DNA of 64,000 nt from JAGRGG01 sp965217265 (GCA_965217265.1 CBDCHP010000004.1:124001-188000), one strand, 5' to 3'. Shown: positions 1 to 8,564, numbered from the stretch's first letter. Made by a program: numbers and translations. The notes: a model not told the origin generated them from the letters alone.

Positions 1-482
1 GGGTAGACGGGATCCCAGGCGCTGCCGGAGGTCTCCAGGCGGATGCCGCCGCCTGGGGCGAAGACGGCGCGGCTGGCGACCTCCCAGGCGGCGTAGGCGA
101 GGAGGCAGGATGCCGCGAACGTCACGATCGAGATGACGACGTCGAGGACGCGCCGCGCCTTGGGCGGTACCATGTCGTAGAGGAGGACGACGCGGATGTG
201 GCGGTCGCGGGCGACGCAGTAGAGCCCGCCGAAGACGAAGGACGTCGCGGTGAGGAAGATCGCGGTCTCGTGCGCCCAGATGGTCGGCGCATTGAAGCCG
301 TAGCGCACGACGACCTCGAAGAGGAGGATCGCCATCGAGACGAGGATGGCGATCGCGAAGACGATTCCTAAGCGGTCGATGGCCCGCCCGAGAAGGCCCG
401 CCTCCGGGATGGCGCCCTCCGGCTCGTCGAGATCGCCCGCCGCGTCGGGTGCCGGCGCTTCATGCTCGGTTCTGGTCGGCAT
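1..482 (-). CDS. TRAP transporter small permease (DctQ type), partial at window edge
   Basis: This is the small membrane subunit of a TRAP secondary transporter, which takes up organic acids or similar solutes using an ion gradient. The frame starts with ATG at 482 and stays open to base 1, giving 160 residues, so the C-terminus lies outside the window. After an acidic N-terminal tail there is a long hydrophobic helix at about residues 33-52, followed by a RYGFN-x-PTIWAHE segment typical of DctQ proteins, then further hydrophobic helices. It lies 52 bases behind the binding-protein gene on the same strand, in the usual P-Q order; a DctM gene is expected just off the left edge. The substrate cannot be told from sequence. 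Confidence 0.88.
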   Translation of the reverse strand, partial: MPTRTEHEAPAPDAAGDLDEPEGAIPEAGLLGRAIDRLGIVFAIAILVSMAILLFEVVVRYGFNAPTIWAHETAIFLTATSFVFGGLYCVARDRHIRVVLLYDMVPPKARRVLDVVISIVTFAASCLLAYAAWEVASRAVFAPGGGIRLETSGSAWDPVY

Positions 483-500
483 TCTAACCCCCTCCAACGA

Positions 501-528
501 GAAGGGGCGGACCTTAGCCCGCCCCTTC
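501..528 (-). promoter_or_regulatory. Intercistronic stem-loop behind the TRAP binding-protein gene
   Basis: A perfect 10-bp inverted repeat (GAAGGGGCGG / CCGCCCCTTC) with an 8-base loop begins six bases past the dctP stop codon and lies in the short gap before dctQ. No T-run follows it. Stem-loops in this position are known in other transport operons to protect the upstream message or to reduce downstream expression. Two other transport operons in this window have an equivalent structure. Confidence 0.5.
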
Positions 529-534
529 GTCCCG

Positions 535-1557
535 TCACTGGCTCTGCATCAGGCCCTTGTCTTGCAGGTAGGCCGTCAACGTGTCGTAGACCTTCTGCGC
601 GTTCTCGGACTTCTCCGCTACCTTCTGCCACTCGCCTTGCGCGATCTTGCGGAACTTGGCGCGCTCCTCGTCGGACCAGTCGTGGATGGTGATGTCGCCC
701 TTGGCCTCGGCCTCCTCGACCGCCTTTTGATCGGCCTCGGCCAGGGTCTTGACCTGGAGTTGAGCGAATTCCTTGACGCTCTCGGTGAGGGCGGTCTTCA
801 AGTCGTCCGGCAGCTCGTCCCACTCGGCCTTGTTCATCGACACCTCGACGAGCGGCATCGAGTGGAAGCCCGGGTAGACCGGGTTCTTGGCGATGTCGTG
901 CAGCCCTTGCGCCTGATTGGTCGAGAACACCGAGTAGTCGGCGGCGTCGATCACGCCCTTGTCGAGCGAGGTGTAGACTTCCGAGCCCGGCAGGTTGACC
1001 GGCGAGGCGCCGGCGGCGGCGAAGACCGACTGGACCAGCCCTTCGGGTGCCCGCATCTTCAGGCCGTTGAGATCGTCGACCCCGTCCAAGGGCACCTTGG
1101 AGACGAGCGACTCCAGGCCGGGCGTGGTGGCGCCGATGAACTCCAGCCCGTAGGGGTTGAGCATCTCGTTCATCAACTCGTTGCCGCCGCCCTCGTCCAT
1201 GAAGTCGAACATCTCCTGCGGGTCCGACCACGCGCCAACCGGGTTGGCGATCAGGCCGAACGCCGGGTCGCGGCCGGCGAAGTAGCTGGTGTCGGTGATG
1301 TGGCCGTCGATGATCCCGGCCGCGACCGCGTCCAACGTCTCGTTGTGCTCGACGATCGAGCCGACCGGCAGCAGTTCGATCGTGATCCGGCCGTCGGTCT
1401 TGTCCTCGACCGTCTCGGTCCACTGCTGCTGCAAGACGAAGTTCGGATTGCCCGACGGGTCGGACGACTGGAACTTGAAGCTATAGTCCTGGGCAAAGGC
1501 GGCGCTTGAGAGCGCGACGAGGGCGGCAGCACCCAGAAGGGGCGTGAAGCGCGACAT
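535..1557 (-). CDS. TRAP transporter solute-binding protein (DctP family)
   Basis: Periplasmic solute receptor of the TRAP transporter whose DctQ subunit follows. The 340-residue length is normal for DctP proteins. Residues 1-22 form a signal peptide (MSRFTPLLG... ending AAFAQ). The mature part shows the family hallmarks, including the EIGGH-like early region, the R-x-PEGL segment (residues about 165-170) that positions a conserved arginine for carboxylate binding, and the VYTSLDKGVIDAADYS stretch. A GGGAGA ribosome-binding site precedes the ATG at 1557. Substrate unknown; most relatives bind organic acids. Confidence 0.9.
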   Translation of the reverse strand: MSRFTPLLGAAALVALSSAAFAQDYSFKFQSSDPSGNPNFVLQQQWTETVEDKTDGRITIELLPVGSIVEHNETLDAVAAGIIDGHITDTSYFAGRDPAFGLIANPVGAWSDPQEMFDFMDEGGGNELMNEMLNPYGLEFIGATTPGLESLVSKVPLDGVDDLNGLKMRAPEGLVQSVFAAAGASPVNLPGSEVYTSLDKGVIDAADYSVFSTNQAQGLHDIAKNPVYPGFHSMPLVEVSMNKAEWDELPDDLKTALTESVKEFAQLQVKTLAEADQKAVEEAEAKGDITIHDWSDEERAKFRKIAQGEWQKVAEKSENAQKVYDTLTAYLQDKGLMQSQ

Positions 1558-1702
1558 AGATTGTCTCCCTGAGATCGGTGAACCGCCCGAAGCCGTTTCG
1601 GCGCGGCCGTGACTTCTTGACCTCGACCACTAGACGCAAACGCACCGTCTTGTCGAGGCGCTAGCAGGCGTGGCCGTACCGGTTGGCGTGGGCGCGCGCG
1701 CC

Positions 1703-2650
1703 TTACTGGGCGCGCGCGCAGGGATGAACCTCGACCGTCAGGTGGGCGAGGCCGGCGCCGGCGAGCTTCGCCTTGTAGTGCGCCGGTGCCTCTGGGTGCT
1801 CGGCGACGAGGGCGACGATCGCCGCGACGTGGCCGGGTCCGACCCGCCAGAGGTGCAGGTCGGCGACGCGATCGCCATTCACCTCAAGCGTCGAGCGGAT
1901 CTGCTCGGCCAGCGTCCTGTCGGGCACCGTGTCGAGGAGGACGGCACCGGCGCCGCGCAGCAGCCCCCACGACCAGCGGGCGATGACGACGCTCCCGACG
2001 ATGCCCATCAGCGCGTCCATCCACAGCCAGCCGTAGAACCGCCCGGCGAGCAGGCCGACGATCGCCAGGACCGAGGTCAGCGCGTCGGTCAGGACGTGGA
2101 AGTAGGCGGAGCGGAGATTGTGGTCTCGGTGGTCGCCGTGGGTGTGGTCGTGGTCATGACGGTGGTGGTCGTGCGCGTGGTGGTGGTGCCCGCCGCCGTC
2201 GTGCAGCAGCCACGCGCTAACGAGGTTGACGACGAGGCCGAGCACCGCGACGGCGATCGCCTCGTCGAAGCGGATGGGTATCGGCGCCGTCAGCCGCACG
2301 GCGGACTCGAAACCGATCAACAGCGCCACGCCGGCCAGGATGACGGCGCTGGTGTAGCCGGCCAGTTCGCCCAGCTTGCCCGTGCCGAAGGTGAAGCGCG
2401 CGTCGCGGGCGTGGCGGCGGGCGTAGCGATACGCCAGCGCCGCGATCGTCAAGGCGCCGGCGTGGGTCGCCATATGAAAGCCGTCGGCGAGCAGCGCCAT
2501 CGAGCCGAAGACGAGCCCGGCGACGATCTCGCCCACCATCATCAAGGCGGTGAGCCCGATCACCGCCCACGTCCGCCGCTCGTTGCGGGCGTGGTCGGCG
2601 CCGAGAAAAACGTGCTCGTGCCGCCAAGGGTCGATCGAGTGCGTGTGCAT
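1703..2650 (-). CDS. dmeF: CDF-family Co(II)/Ni(II)-type metal efflux transporter, DmeF-like
   Basis: Inner-membrane cation diffusion facilitator that exports divalent metal in exchange for protons. The 315-residue protein starts with MHTHSIDPW, and the HVFLGADHARNERRTW N-terminus is typical of the DmeF branch. Metal-site motifs are visible in helix 2 (ADGFHMATHAG) and helix 5 (FHVLTDA). A His/Asp-rich loop (HHHHAHDHHRHDHDH) lies at mid-protein. The frame could be extended 44 codons upstream to 2782, but that extension is translated repeat element (Lys/Arg-rich), so ATG at 2650 is preferred. No DmeR-type regulator is adjacent. Cobalt/nickel specificity is inferred from family. Confidence 0.85.
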   Translation of the reverse strand: MHTHSIDPWRHEHVFLGADHARNERRTWAVIGLTALMMVGEIVAGLVFGSMALLADGFHMATHAGALTIAALAYRYARRHARDARFTFGTGKLGELAGYTSAVILAGVALLIGFESAVRLTAPIPIRFDEAIAVAVLGLVVNLVSAWLLHDGGGHHHHAHDHHRHDHDHTHGDHRDHNLRSAYFHVLTDALTSVLAIVGLLAGRFYGWLWMDALMGIVGSVVIARWSWGLLRGAGAVLLDTVPDRTLAEQIRSTLEVNGDRVADLHLWRVGPGHVAAIVALVAEHPEAPAHYKAKLAGAGLAHLTVEVHPCARAQ

Positions 2651-2660
2651 GGGAGCTTTT

Positions 2661-2806
2661 AACGCTTCGCGTGCGCTGGCGCGCGGCCTTTTTCTTCTCT
2701 TTTTTGTCTTTGTTCGAGGTTGGCCCTCGGCGCCCCGGCCAATCTCCCTACGATAACACTGGTAAAAAAAGAAAAAGCCCATGCGGCGAGCGCAACGCGC
2801 AGCGTT
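2661..2806. repeat. Dispersed palindromic element, copy 1 (146 bp)
   Basis: The left end is AACGCTTCGCGTGCGCT and the right end is its imperfect inverted copy (AGCGCAACGCGCAGCGTT). A pyrimidine tract follows the left arm and a purine tract precedes the right arm, with a GGTTGGCC / GGCCAATC inner core. Read on the minus strand, the chrA stop codon TAA is one host T plus the first two bases of the element. The left end lies 10 bases upstream of the dmeF start. The right half carries a GATAACACTGG variant shared with copy 3 and, inverted, with copies 6 and 9. Confidence 0.9.
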
Positions 2807-4046
2807 AAACGATACCTAGCACCAGCCCACCAACCGCCGTGAGTGCGACGACCGCCCAGGGCGGCGTCTTCCAGACGGTGAGGAGGGTGAAGGCGACGAG
2901 GGCGAGGGCGAAGTCGTGGGGGCCGAGGATGGCACTCGTCCAGACCGGGTTGTAGAGGGCGGCGCCGAGGAGCCCGACGACGGCGGCGTTGGTGCCGCGC
3001 ATCGCGGCCTGCGCGGCGGGGTAGCGGCGAAAGCCGTCCCAGAAGGGCAGCGTGCCGATCAGGAGGAGAAAGCCGGGCAGGAAGATCGCGACGAGGCCGA
3101 CGATCGCCCCGACGATGCCGTTCGGCTCGGGTCGCATAACGGCGCCGAGGTAGGCGGCGAAGGCGAACAAGGGTCCGGGCACCGCCTGCGCGGCACCGTA
3201 GCCGGCGAGGAAGGCGTCCCCGCCGACGAGGCCGGGGGTGACGACCTCGCTTTGCAGCAGCGGCAGGACGACGTGGCCGCCGCCGAAGACGAGGGCGCCC
3301 GAGCGGTAGAAGCCGTCGAACAGCGCCAAACTGCCCGATCCCGTCGCCGCCGCGACGACGGGCAGGGCGAGCAGGAGGGCGAAGAACAAGGCGAGTGCCA
3401 CGCCGCCGACCGGCTTCGGGACCCGAGAAGTCAGGCGCCCCTTCGTCGTGGCCGCATCGCCCCGGCACAGCCAGAGCCCGGCGAGGCCGCCGGCGACGAT
3501 GGCCGCCACCTGACCGGCCGGCCCGGCGACGAAGACGACGATCAGCGCGGCGGCGACGGCGATGGTGGCGCGCCCGCGGTCGGGGCAGAGGTTTCGCGCC
3601 ATGCCCCAGACGGCCTGCGCGACCACGGCGACGGCGACCACCTTGAGGCCGTGCAGGAGGTCGGCGCCGATCGGCCCGGCGAAGGCAGCGGCACCGTGGG
3701 CGAACAGGACGAGCAGGACGACCGAGGGCAGGGTGAAGGCGCTCCAGGCGGCGAGCGCCCCGAGGGCGCCGCCGCGCAACAGGCCGAGCGCGAAGCCGAC
3801 TTGGCTGCTGGCGGGGCCGGGCAGGAACTGGCAGAGCGCCACGAGGTCGGCGTAAGCCTCGTCGTCGAGCCAAGCCCGGCGCACGACCAGCTCGTCGCGA
3901 AAGTAGCTTAGATGCGCGATCGGGCCGCCGAACGAGGTCAGGCCGAGCTTGAGGAAGGTGCGAAACACCTCGGCCGCCGAGCCGGGCGGGGGTGCGGCGT
4001 CGGGCGCGCGATCGGGGGACGCCGCCGGGGTCGGCGAGGGTTTCAT
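2805..4046 (-). CDS. chrA: Chromate ion transporter (two-domain ChrA)
   Basis: Inner-membrane CHR-family transporter that expels chromate. At 413 residues it has the full-length two-domain form. The N-terminal domain holds FLKLGLTSFGGPIAHLSYF and the CQFLPGPASSQ motif. The second domain holds the matching GGGHVVLPLL and AAQAVPGPLFAFA motifs. The chosen ATG at 4046 follows a GGGAGTCG-type site; upstream codons back to 4352 are unconserved and overlap the promoter region of the opposite gene. The stop codon lies on the edge of palindromic element copy 1. It lies upstream of dmeF on the same strand, so the two form a metal-resistance pair split by the element. Confidence 0.9.
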   Translation of the reverse strand: MKPSPTPAASPDRAPDAAPPPGSAAEVFRTFLKLGLTSFGGPIAHLSYFRDELVVRRAWLDDEAYADLVALCQFLPGPASSQVGFALGLLRGGALGALAAWSAFTLPSVVLLVLFAHGAAAFAGPIGADLLHGLKVVAVAVVAQAVWGMARNLCPDRGRATIAVAAALIVVFVAGPAGQVAAIVAGGLAGLWLCRGDAATTKGRLTSRVPKPVGGVALALFFALLLALPVVAAATGSGSLALFDGFYRSGALVFGGGHVVLPLLQSEVVTPGLVGGDAFLAGYGAAQAVPGPLFAFAAYLGAVMRPEPNGIVGAIVGLVAIFLPGFLLLIGTLPFWDGFRRYPAAQAAMRGTNAAVVGLLGAALYNPVWTSAILGPHDFALALVAFTLLTVWKTPPWAVVALTAVGGLVLGIV

Positions 4047-4221
4047 GCGGCGACTCCCGGTTCGTCTCATTGTTCCGGCCGAAACCGTGGCGCGTAGGGG
4101 CGCGGCCTTGAGGCCCGATGCCCCTTGACCCGGCGTCGGGCCGCGGCATGTTGCAAAGCGCCCGCGAGACGGGTTTGGCACGTTCTTGAACGATCCACAA
4201 AGATCGGGTTTGGGAGGCACA

Positions 4222-5505
4222 ATGATGATGCGAGGTTTCACGCTCGCCGCGTCCGCCGTGGCGCTGGTTTCCGCCACGGCGCAGGCCCAGCCGGCCGACG
4301 CGCTCGGCACGATGCAGTCGATGCGCACGACCGGCTCGTCGATGGACGGCACCTACGTCGATCAGGGGGGCGAGCGCGCCGGGCAACTGAGGAAGAACCT
4401 GGAGCAGATCGAGCTGCCCGAGGGCTTCGAGATCGACCTCTACGCCATCGTGCCCGACGCGCGGCACATGGCCGTGGCGCCGCAGGGCACCGTCGTCTTC
4501 GTCGGCACGAAGAAGAACGAGCTCTGGTCGGTCTCGGACCGCGACCGCAACCGGGTCGGCGACGAGGTGAAGGAGTTCGCCCCGGCGCTCGACCTCAACG
4601 TCCCGAACGGCCCCTGCTTCTCGCCCGACGGCTTTCTCTACGTCGTCGAGCAGAACCGCGTCCTCACCTTTCCGGCGGCCGAGTTCTTCTACGAGAGCCC
4701 CGACGTCGCGGTCGGCATCGTCGTGCCCGAGGGCGAACTGATCCCCCCCGAGGAGGAGAGCTTCAACCATTCGGCCCGCGTCTGCAAGGTCGGTCCCGAC
4801 GGCAGGCTCTACATCTCCCTGGGCCAGCCCTACAACGTGCCGCCGCCAGAGAAGCTCGACCTCTACGAGGAGGTCGGCATCGGCGGCATCATCGCCATGA
4901 ACCAGGACGGGACCGGCCGCGAGGTCTACACCCACGGCGTGCGCAACTCGGTCGGCCACGACTTCAACCCGGCCAACGGCGAATTGTGGTGGACCGACAA
5001 TCAGGTTGACGGCATGGGCGACGACATCCCGCCGGGCGAGTTGAACCGCCAGACGGCGGCAGGACAAAACTTCGGCTTTCCCTGGTACGGCGGCGGCGAC
5101 GTGCGCACCAACGAGTACAAGGACCAGGAGCCGCCGGCGGATCTCGTCTTCCCGGCTGTCGAGATGGTGGCGCACGCGGCCGACCTCGGCATGCAATTCT
5201 ACGACAAGAAGATGTTCCCAGAGAAGTACCAAGGCGGCATCTTCTCGGCCCAGCACGGTTCGTGGAACCGGACGACGCCGGTGGGGGCGAGGGTGATGTT
5301 CACCGCGATCAACGAGGACGGCTCGGCCGGGGAGACGGAGCCGTTCGCCGAGGGCTGGCTGAACGAGGAGACCGGCGAGTATTCGGGCCGCCCGGTCGAC
5401 GTCGCGACCCTGCCCGACGGCTCGCTCCTCGTCTCGGACGACTACGCCGGTGCGGTCTACCGCATCGCCTACGCCGGCGAGCAGAAGCAGGCGGCGAAGG
5501 ACTGA
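4222..5505 (+). CDS. Periplasmic PQQ-dependent sugar/sorbosone-type dehydrogenase
   Basis: Secreted beta-propeller dehydrogenase of the soluble glucose / L-sorbosone dehydrogenase family, which oxidises aldoses or related aldehydes with PQQ and passes electrons to a cytochrome c. The start MMMRGFTLAASAV at 4222 follows GGGAGG and gives a clean signal peptide ending near TAQAQ. Family blocks include NGPCFSPDGFLYVVEQN, the HGVRNSVGHDFNP segment, GQNFGFPWYGGG and the C-terminal GRPVDVATLPDGSLLVSDD blade. The actual substrate is not known. The neighbouring cytochrome gene on the same strand supports the electron-transfer role. Confidence 0.82.
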   Translation: MMMRGFTLAASAVALVSATAQAQPADALGTMQSMRTTGSSMDGTYVDQGGERAGQLRKNLEQIELPEGFEIDLYAIVPDARHMAVAPQGTVVFVGTKKNELWSVSDRDRNRVGDEVKEFAPALDLNVPNGPCFSPDGFLYVVEQNRVLTFPAAEFFYESPDVAVGIVVPEGELIPPEEESFNHSARVCKVGPDGRLYISLGQPYNVPPPEKLDLYEEVGIGGIIAMNQDGTGREVYTHGVRNSVGHDFNPANGELWWTDNQVDGMGDDIPPGELNRQTAAGQNFGFPWYGGGDVRTNEYKDQEPPADLVFPAVEMVAHAADLGMQFYDKKMFPEKYQGGIFSAQHGSWNRTTPVGARVMFTAINEDGSAGETEPFAEGWLNEETGEYSGRPVDVATLPDGSLLVSDDYAGAVYRIAYAGEQKQAAKD

Positions 5506-5535
5506 GGCCGCCGACGTAAAGCAAAGGTGTTTCAC

Positions 5536-5556
5536 GCCCCGGACTAGATCCGGGGC
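5536..5556. repeat. Short GC palindrome (GCCCCGGA-N5-TCCGGGGC)
   Basis: A perfect 8-bp inverted repeat with a CTAGA loop lies between the dehydrogenase and cytochrome genes. Two close relatives of the same palindrome, with a CTTGA loop, occur inside coding sequence at 60913 and 61549. The loop and stem pattern resembles short REP-like palindromes scattered through many alphaproteobacterial genomes. It may also act as an intercistronic hairpin here. Confidence 0.55.
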
Positions 5557-5679
5557 CTAACGGCCCGAACCGCCGCACTGTTGCCGCTCACGGGCAATTT
5601 TCGCGGGGGCACGTTGGCGCCGGATCGGGTCCGGGGCGTGAAGCCGTTGAACCTCGTCTCAACCGGAAAGAAAAGCCCG

Positions 5680-6009
5680 ATGCGCCGCGTTCTGCTCACG
5701 CTCGCCCTCGCCCTTCCACTGGGCGCCCACGCCGCCGGCGACCCGAAGGCCGGCCACCAGAAGGCCGGCATGTGCCAGACCTGCCACGGCATCGACGGCA
5801 TGGCGAAGGTGCCCGACGCGCCCAACATCGGCGGCGAGAGCGCGATCTACCTGGAGCGCCAATTGAAGGCGTTTCGTTCGGGGGAGCGGCAGCACGAGCA
5901 GATGAGCATCATCGCGCAGGGGCTCTCGGACGAGGACATCGACGACCTCGTCGCGTGGTACGGCGCGATCAAGATCGAGGCGACGATCCCCGAGGGTCTG
6001 GCACCATAG
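5680..6009 (+). CDS. Small periplasmic class I cytochrome c
   Basis: Exported monohaem cytochrome c of 109 residues. The signal peptide MRRVLLTLALALPLGAHAA is followed by a single haem-binding CQTCHG motif at about residues 32-37, and MSIIAQGLSDEDIDDLVAWY at the C-terminal helix, with a candidate axial methionine (EQMSI). The start is ATG at 5680, preceded by a GGAAAGAAAAG site. It is likely the electron acceptor of the upstream PQQ-type dehydrogenase. Its last 41 bases overlap the end of the convergent DsbA-like gene. Confidence 0.85.
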   Translation: MRRVLLTLALALPLGAHAAGDPKAGHQKAGMCQTCHGIDGMAKVPDAPNIGGESAIYLERQLKAFRSGERQHEQMSIIAQGLSDEDIDDLVAWYGAIKIEATIPEGLAP

Positions 6010-6601
6010 AATCGATCGCCGCCACTACCTCGCCTGGCGCCCGATAGCCGAGCGCGACGACCCGCGGCTTGGGCGCGCCGAGGGCCAGGAGGGTCGGGTA
6101 GCCGGTGACGCCGATCCGCGCGGTCGCCTCCCACTCGGCGGCACTCGCCGCCCGCGCCGCGTCGCCGGCGAAGTGCCGGGCGAAGTCGGCGCGATCGAGG
6201 CCGAACTCGGCCGCGGCGTCGGCGAGCAGGTCGGCGTCGGTGACGTCCTGCCCCAGCGCATAGAAGCGCTCCTGCAACCGGTGGAGGAAGGGTTCGGCGA
6301 GGGCAGGGTAGGCGCTGCGGACCAGGATCAGCGCCCGGCAAGGCGGCTCGGTATCGTAGACGAACCCCTCGCGCTCGAAGAAGCCGAAGTCGAACGACTG
6401 GCCGGAGCGGGCCCGCACGCCCTCCCAGTGGTGGCGCACCTCCGCCTTGTCGGCGTCCTGCATGCGCCCTTGCCCGTGTCCGAGTCGCCCCGTGACGACG
6501 GTGAGCTTCATCGCCGGCCAGCGCCCGCGCACCGCCCGGATCGCCGGCGCGAAGCCCCAGCACCACGAGCACATCGGGTTGGCGGCGTAGAGCAGTTCCA
6601 T
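5969..6601 (-). CDS. DsbA-family thioredoxin-fold protein (FrnE-like)
   Basis: Cytoplasmic-looking DsbA-family protein of 210 residues without a signal peptide. The CSWC active-site motif is near the N-terminus (MCSWCWGFAP), followed by the alpha-helical insert seen in FrnE / DsbA-like oxidoreductases. A cis-proline loop is visible as GVTGYPTLL near residue 175. The substrate is unknown; members act as thiol oxidoreductases or glutathione-linked isomerases. The C-terminal coding end overlaps the convergent cytochrome gene by 41 bases, so the last 13 codons are least certain. Confidence 0.82.
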   Translation of the reverse strand: MELLYAANPMCSWCWGFAPAIRAVRGRWPAMKLTVVTGRLGHGQGRMQDADKAEVRHHWEGVRARSGQSFDFGFFEREGFVYDTEPPCRALILVRSAYPALAEPFLHRLQERFYALGQDVTDADLLADAAAEFGLDRADFARHFAGDAARAASAAEWEATARIGVTGYPTLLALGAPKPRVVALGYRAPGEVVAAIDSMVPDPRGSSPRS

Positions 6602-6750
6602 CGTTCCTCCCTCGGTACACCGACCTATGTCATCGGCAAAACTCTCGCATCAACCGTTCTGCAACCGATTCCCGCTGCAAAGAATTTGCACCGGACGCAG
6701 TTGACCAGAGCGGGCGCCCCGCAGCACCCGCCACCGATCGAAGGAATATC

Positions 6751-7338
6751 ATGTCAGACTACCGGATCCAGGTTCGCCTAACGCTCATCGTCCTCGTCGC
6801 CTGCGTCGGATCGGGTCCGACCGCCGGTCAGGCGCAGACGGTCGGCTGGGAAGCCCTGGCTGCACCGCGCACGCACGCGATCATGCGCCACGCGCTCGCC
6901 CCCGGCACGGGCGACCCGACCGATTTTCGCCTCGGCGACTGCTCGACGCAGCGCAACCTCGACGCGGACGGTCGGGCGCAGGCGAGGGCGATCGGCGCGC
7001 GGATCCGTGCGGCGGGCGTCGGGGTCGACCGGGTTCTCACCAGCCAGTGGTGCCGGGCGACTGAGACGGCCCGGCTGCTCGACGTCGGCCCGGTCGTCGA
7101 GACGCCGGCGCTGAACTCGTTCTTCGCCGAGCGAAACGAGGGTCCGGCGCAGACGGCGCGCCTGCGGACCCTGCTCGCCGAGGTGCCGGACGGCGAGACG
7201 CTCGTGCTCGTCACGCACCAAGTCAACGTCACGGCGCTCACCGGCGTCTACCCGGCCTCGGGCGAGGCCGTTCTGTTCGGCGTCGGTGCGGCGGGAGAGA
7301 TCGAGGTCGAGGGGCGGGTCAGGACCGACGCGCCCTGA
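6751..7338 (+). CDS. Exported histidine phosphatase family protein
   Basis: Secreted member of the phosphoglycerate-mutase / histidine phosphatase superfamily, 195 residues. An N-terminal hydrophobic signal (residues about 8-28, ending GQAQ) precedes an IMRHALAPGTGDP block, where the RH pair provides the phospho-accepting histidine. It is followed by the DCSTQRNLDADGRAQA segment and a second histidine in VLVTHQVN. This architecture matches small periplasmic phosphatases of unknown substrate. No functional neighbour is obvious. Confidence 0.8.
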   Translation: MSDYRIQVRLTLIVLVACVGSGPTAGQAQTVGWEALAAPRTHAIMRHALAPGTGDPTDFRLGDCSTQRNLDADGRAQARAIGARIRAAGVGVDRVLTSQWCRATETARLLDVGPVVETPALNSFFAERNEGPAQTARLRTLLAEVPDGETLVLVTHQVNVTALTGVYPASGEAVLFGVGAAGEIEVEGRVRTDAP

Positions 7339-7381
7339 GAACGGGAACCGCGTAGTGCTTGGGAGATGGGCCGGGAAAAGA

Positions 7382-7458
7382 TGGTCGGAGTAGAGTGATT
7401 CGAACACTCGACCCCCGCCTCCCGAAGACGGTGCTCTACCAGGCTGAGCTATACTCCG
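7382..7458 (-). tRNA. tRNA-Pro (anticodon CGG)
   Basis: The minus strand folds into a full cloverleaf: acceptor CGGAGTA / TACTCCG, D-arm GCTC...GAGC, anticodon stem CCGTC / GGCGG with loop TTCGGGA (anticodon CGG, codon CCG), T-stem GAGTG / CACTC with loop TTCGAAT, discriminator A and encoded CCA. The C1-G72 pair is usual for tRNA-Pro. It stands alone between two protein genes. Confidence 0.96.
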
Positions 7459-7523
7459 ATGAGCGGGTTCATAGAGAAGAACGGGACGCCGGGCAAGGGG
7501 GGACCGACCGCGCCGCGGCCGGC

Positions 7524-8564
7524 TCAGTAGGCCCGCTGGATGCAAAAGTCGATCAGCCCGTCCATCGCCGCGCGGGCGGGGCCGTTGGGAAAGCGCCTGA
7601 GCGCCGCGCGGGCCGTCTCGCCGGCCGCATAGGCGCGATCGAGGGTGAGGTCGAGGGCCGCGTGACGCCCGAGCAACTCCTGCGCCGTGGCGAGGTCGCC
7701 CGGCTCTTGCTCCTGCGCTTCGAGCGTGCGCCGCCAAAAGGCGCGCTCGGCCTCGCTGCCCCGGGCGTAGGCGATGACGACCGGCAGCGTCACCTTGCCG
7801 TCGCGGAAATCGTCGCCGACGGTCTTACCCAGGCGGGCATGGCCGGCGGCGTAGTCGAGCGCGTCGTCGACCAGTTGAAAGGCGATGCCGAGCTTGGCGC
7901 CGTAGGTGGCGAGCGCTTCTTCCTCGGCCGGGGGACGATCGGCGACGACGGCGCCGATCTTGGCCGCCGCCTCGAAGAGGGCCGCCGTCTTCGCCTCGAT
8001 GACGTTGAAGTAGGCGGCCTCGTCGGTGTGGAGGTCGTTCGCGGTCAAGAGTTGCGCCACCTCGCCCTCAGCGATGACGGCGGACGCGTTGGCGAGGATG
8101 TCGAGCACCTTGAGGCTGCCGTCGGCGACCATGAGCTGAAAGGCGCGGCTGAAGAGGAAGTCGCCGACCAAGACGGGCGCCTTGTTGCCCCAAAGGGCGT
8201 TCGCGGTCGAACGTCCGCGGCGGAGATCGCTCGCATCGACGACGTCGTCGTGCAGGAGGGTCGCAGTGTGGATGAACTCGACCGCCGTCGCGAGCCCGAT
8301 CTGGCGCTCGCCCCGGTAGCCGCAGAGCCTGGCCGCGAGCAGGGTCAGCATCGGCCGCACCCGCTTGCCGCCGGCGGCGATCAGGTGCTGGGCCAATTGC
8401 GGGATCAAGCTGACCTCGCTTTGCATCCGCGCCAAGATCAGCCGGTTGACCCCCGTCATTTCCTCGGCGACGAGCGTGCGGGCGGCGTCCAGCCGCGAGG
8501 CAACGTCCGTGTTCGGCGGTGCGGTCTCGGCAGGATCGGTCGATAGGAGCGGCAAAGGCGTCAA
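7524..8564 (-). CDS. ispB: Polyprenyl diphosphate synthase (octa/decaprenyl type)
   Basis: Long-chain trans-prenyltransferase that makes the ubiquinone side chain by adding isopentenyl units to an allylic diphosphate. Both aspartate-rich motifs are present: LLHDDVVDASDLRRG (first) and QLVDDALDY (second), along with GGKRVRPML near the N-terminus. The start is ambiguous. A TTG at 8564 preceded by CAGGAG gives 346 residues, close to family size; the open frame extends further without conservation. It is transcribed divergently from the DUF2007-trmN6 pair, an arrangement common in Rhodospirillales. Confidence 0.9.
   Translation of the reverse strand: MTPLPLLSTDPAETAPPNTDVASRLDAARTLVAEEMTGVNRLILARMQSEVSLIPQLAQHLIAAGGKRVRPMLTLLAARLCGYRGERQIGLATAVEFIHTATLLHDDVVDASDLRRGRSTANALWGNKAPVLVGDFLFSRAFQLMVADGSLKVLDILANASAVIAEGEVAQLLTANDLHTDEAAYFNVIEAKTAALFEAAAKIGAVVADRPPAEEEALATYGAKLGIAFQLVDDALDYAAGHARLGKTVGDDFRDGKVTLPVVIAYARGSEAERAFWRRTLEAQEQEPGDLATAQELLGRHAALDLTLDRAYAAGETARAALRRFPNGPARAAMDGLIDFCIQRAY

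Noticed and set aside
2661..2806. Classical intrinsic terminators as the full explanation of the palindromic family
   Set aside because: The T-tracts fit, but the elements are far longer than a terminator, share sequence across unrelated loci, have inner palindromic cores, and one copy lies between divergent starts.
2659..5535. Minus-strand frame of 958 codons
   Set aside because: It is antisense to the PQQ-type dehydrogenase and out of frame with chrA; its Arg/Pro/Val-rich composition is typical of GC-rich shadow frames.
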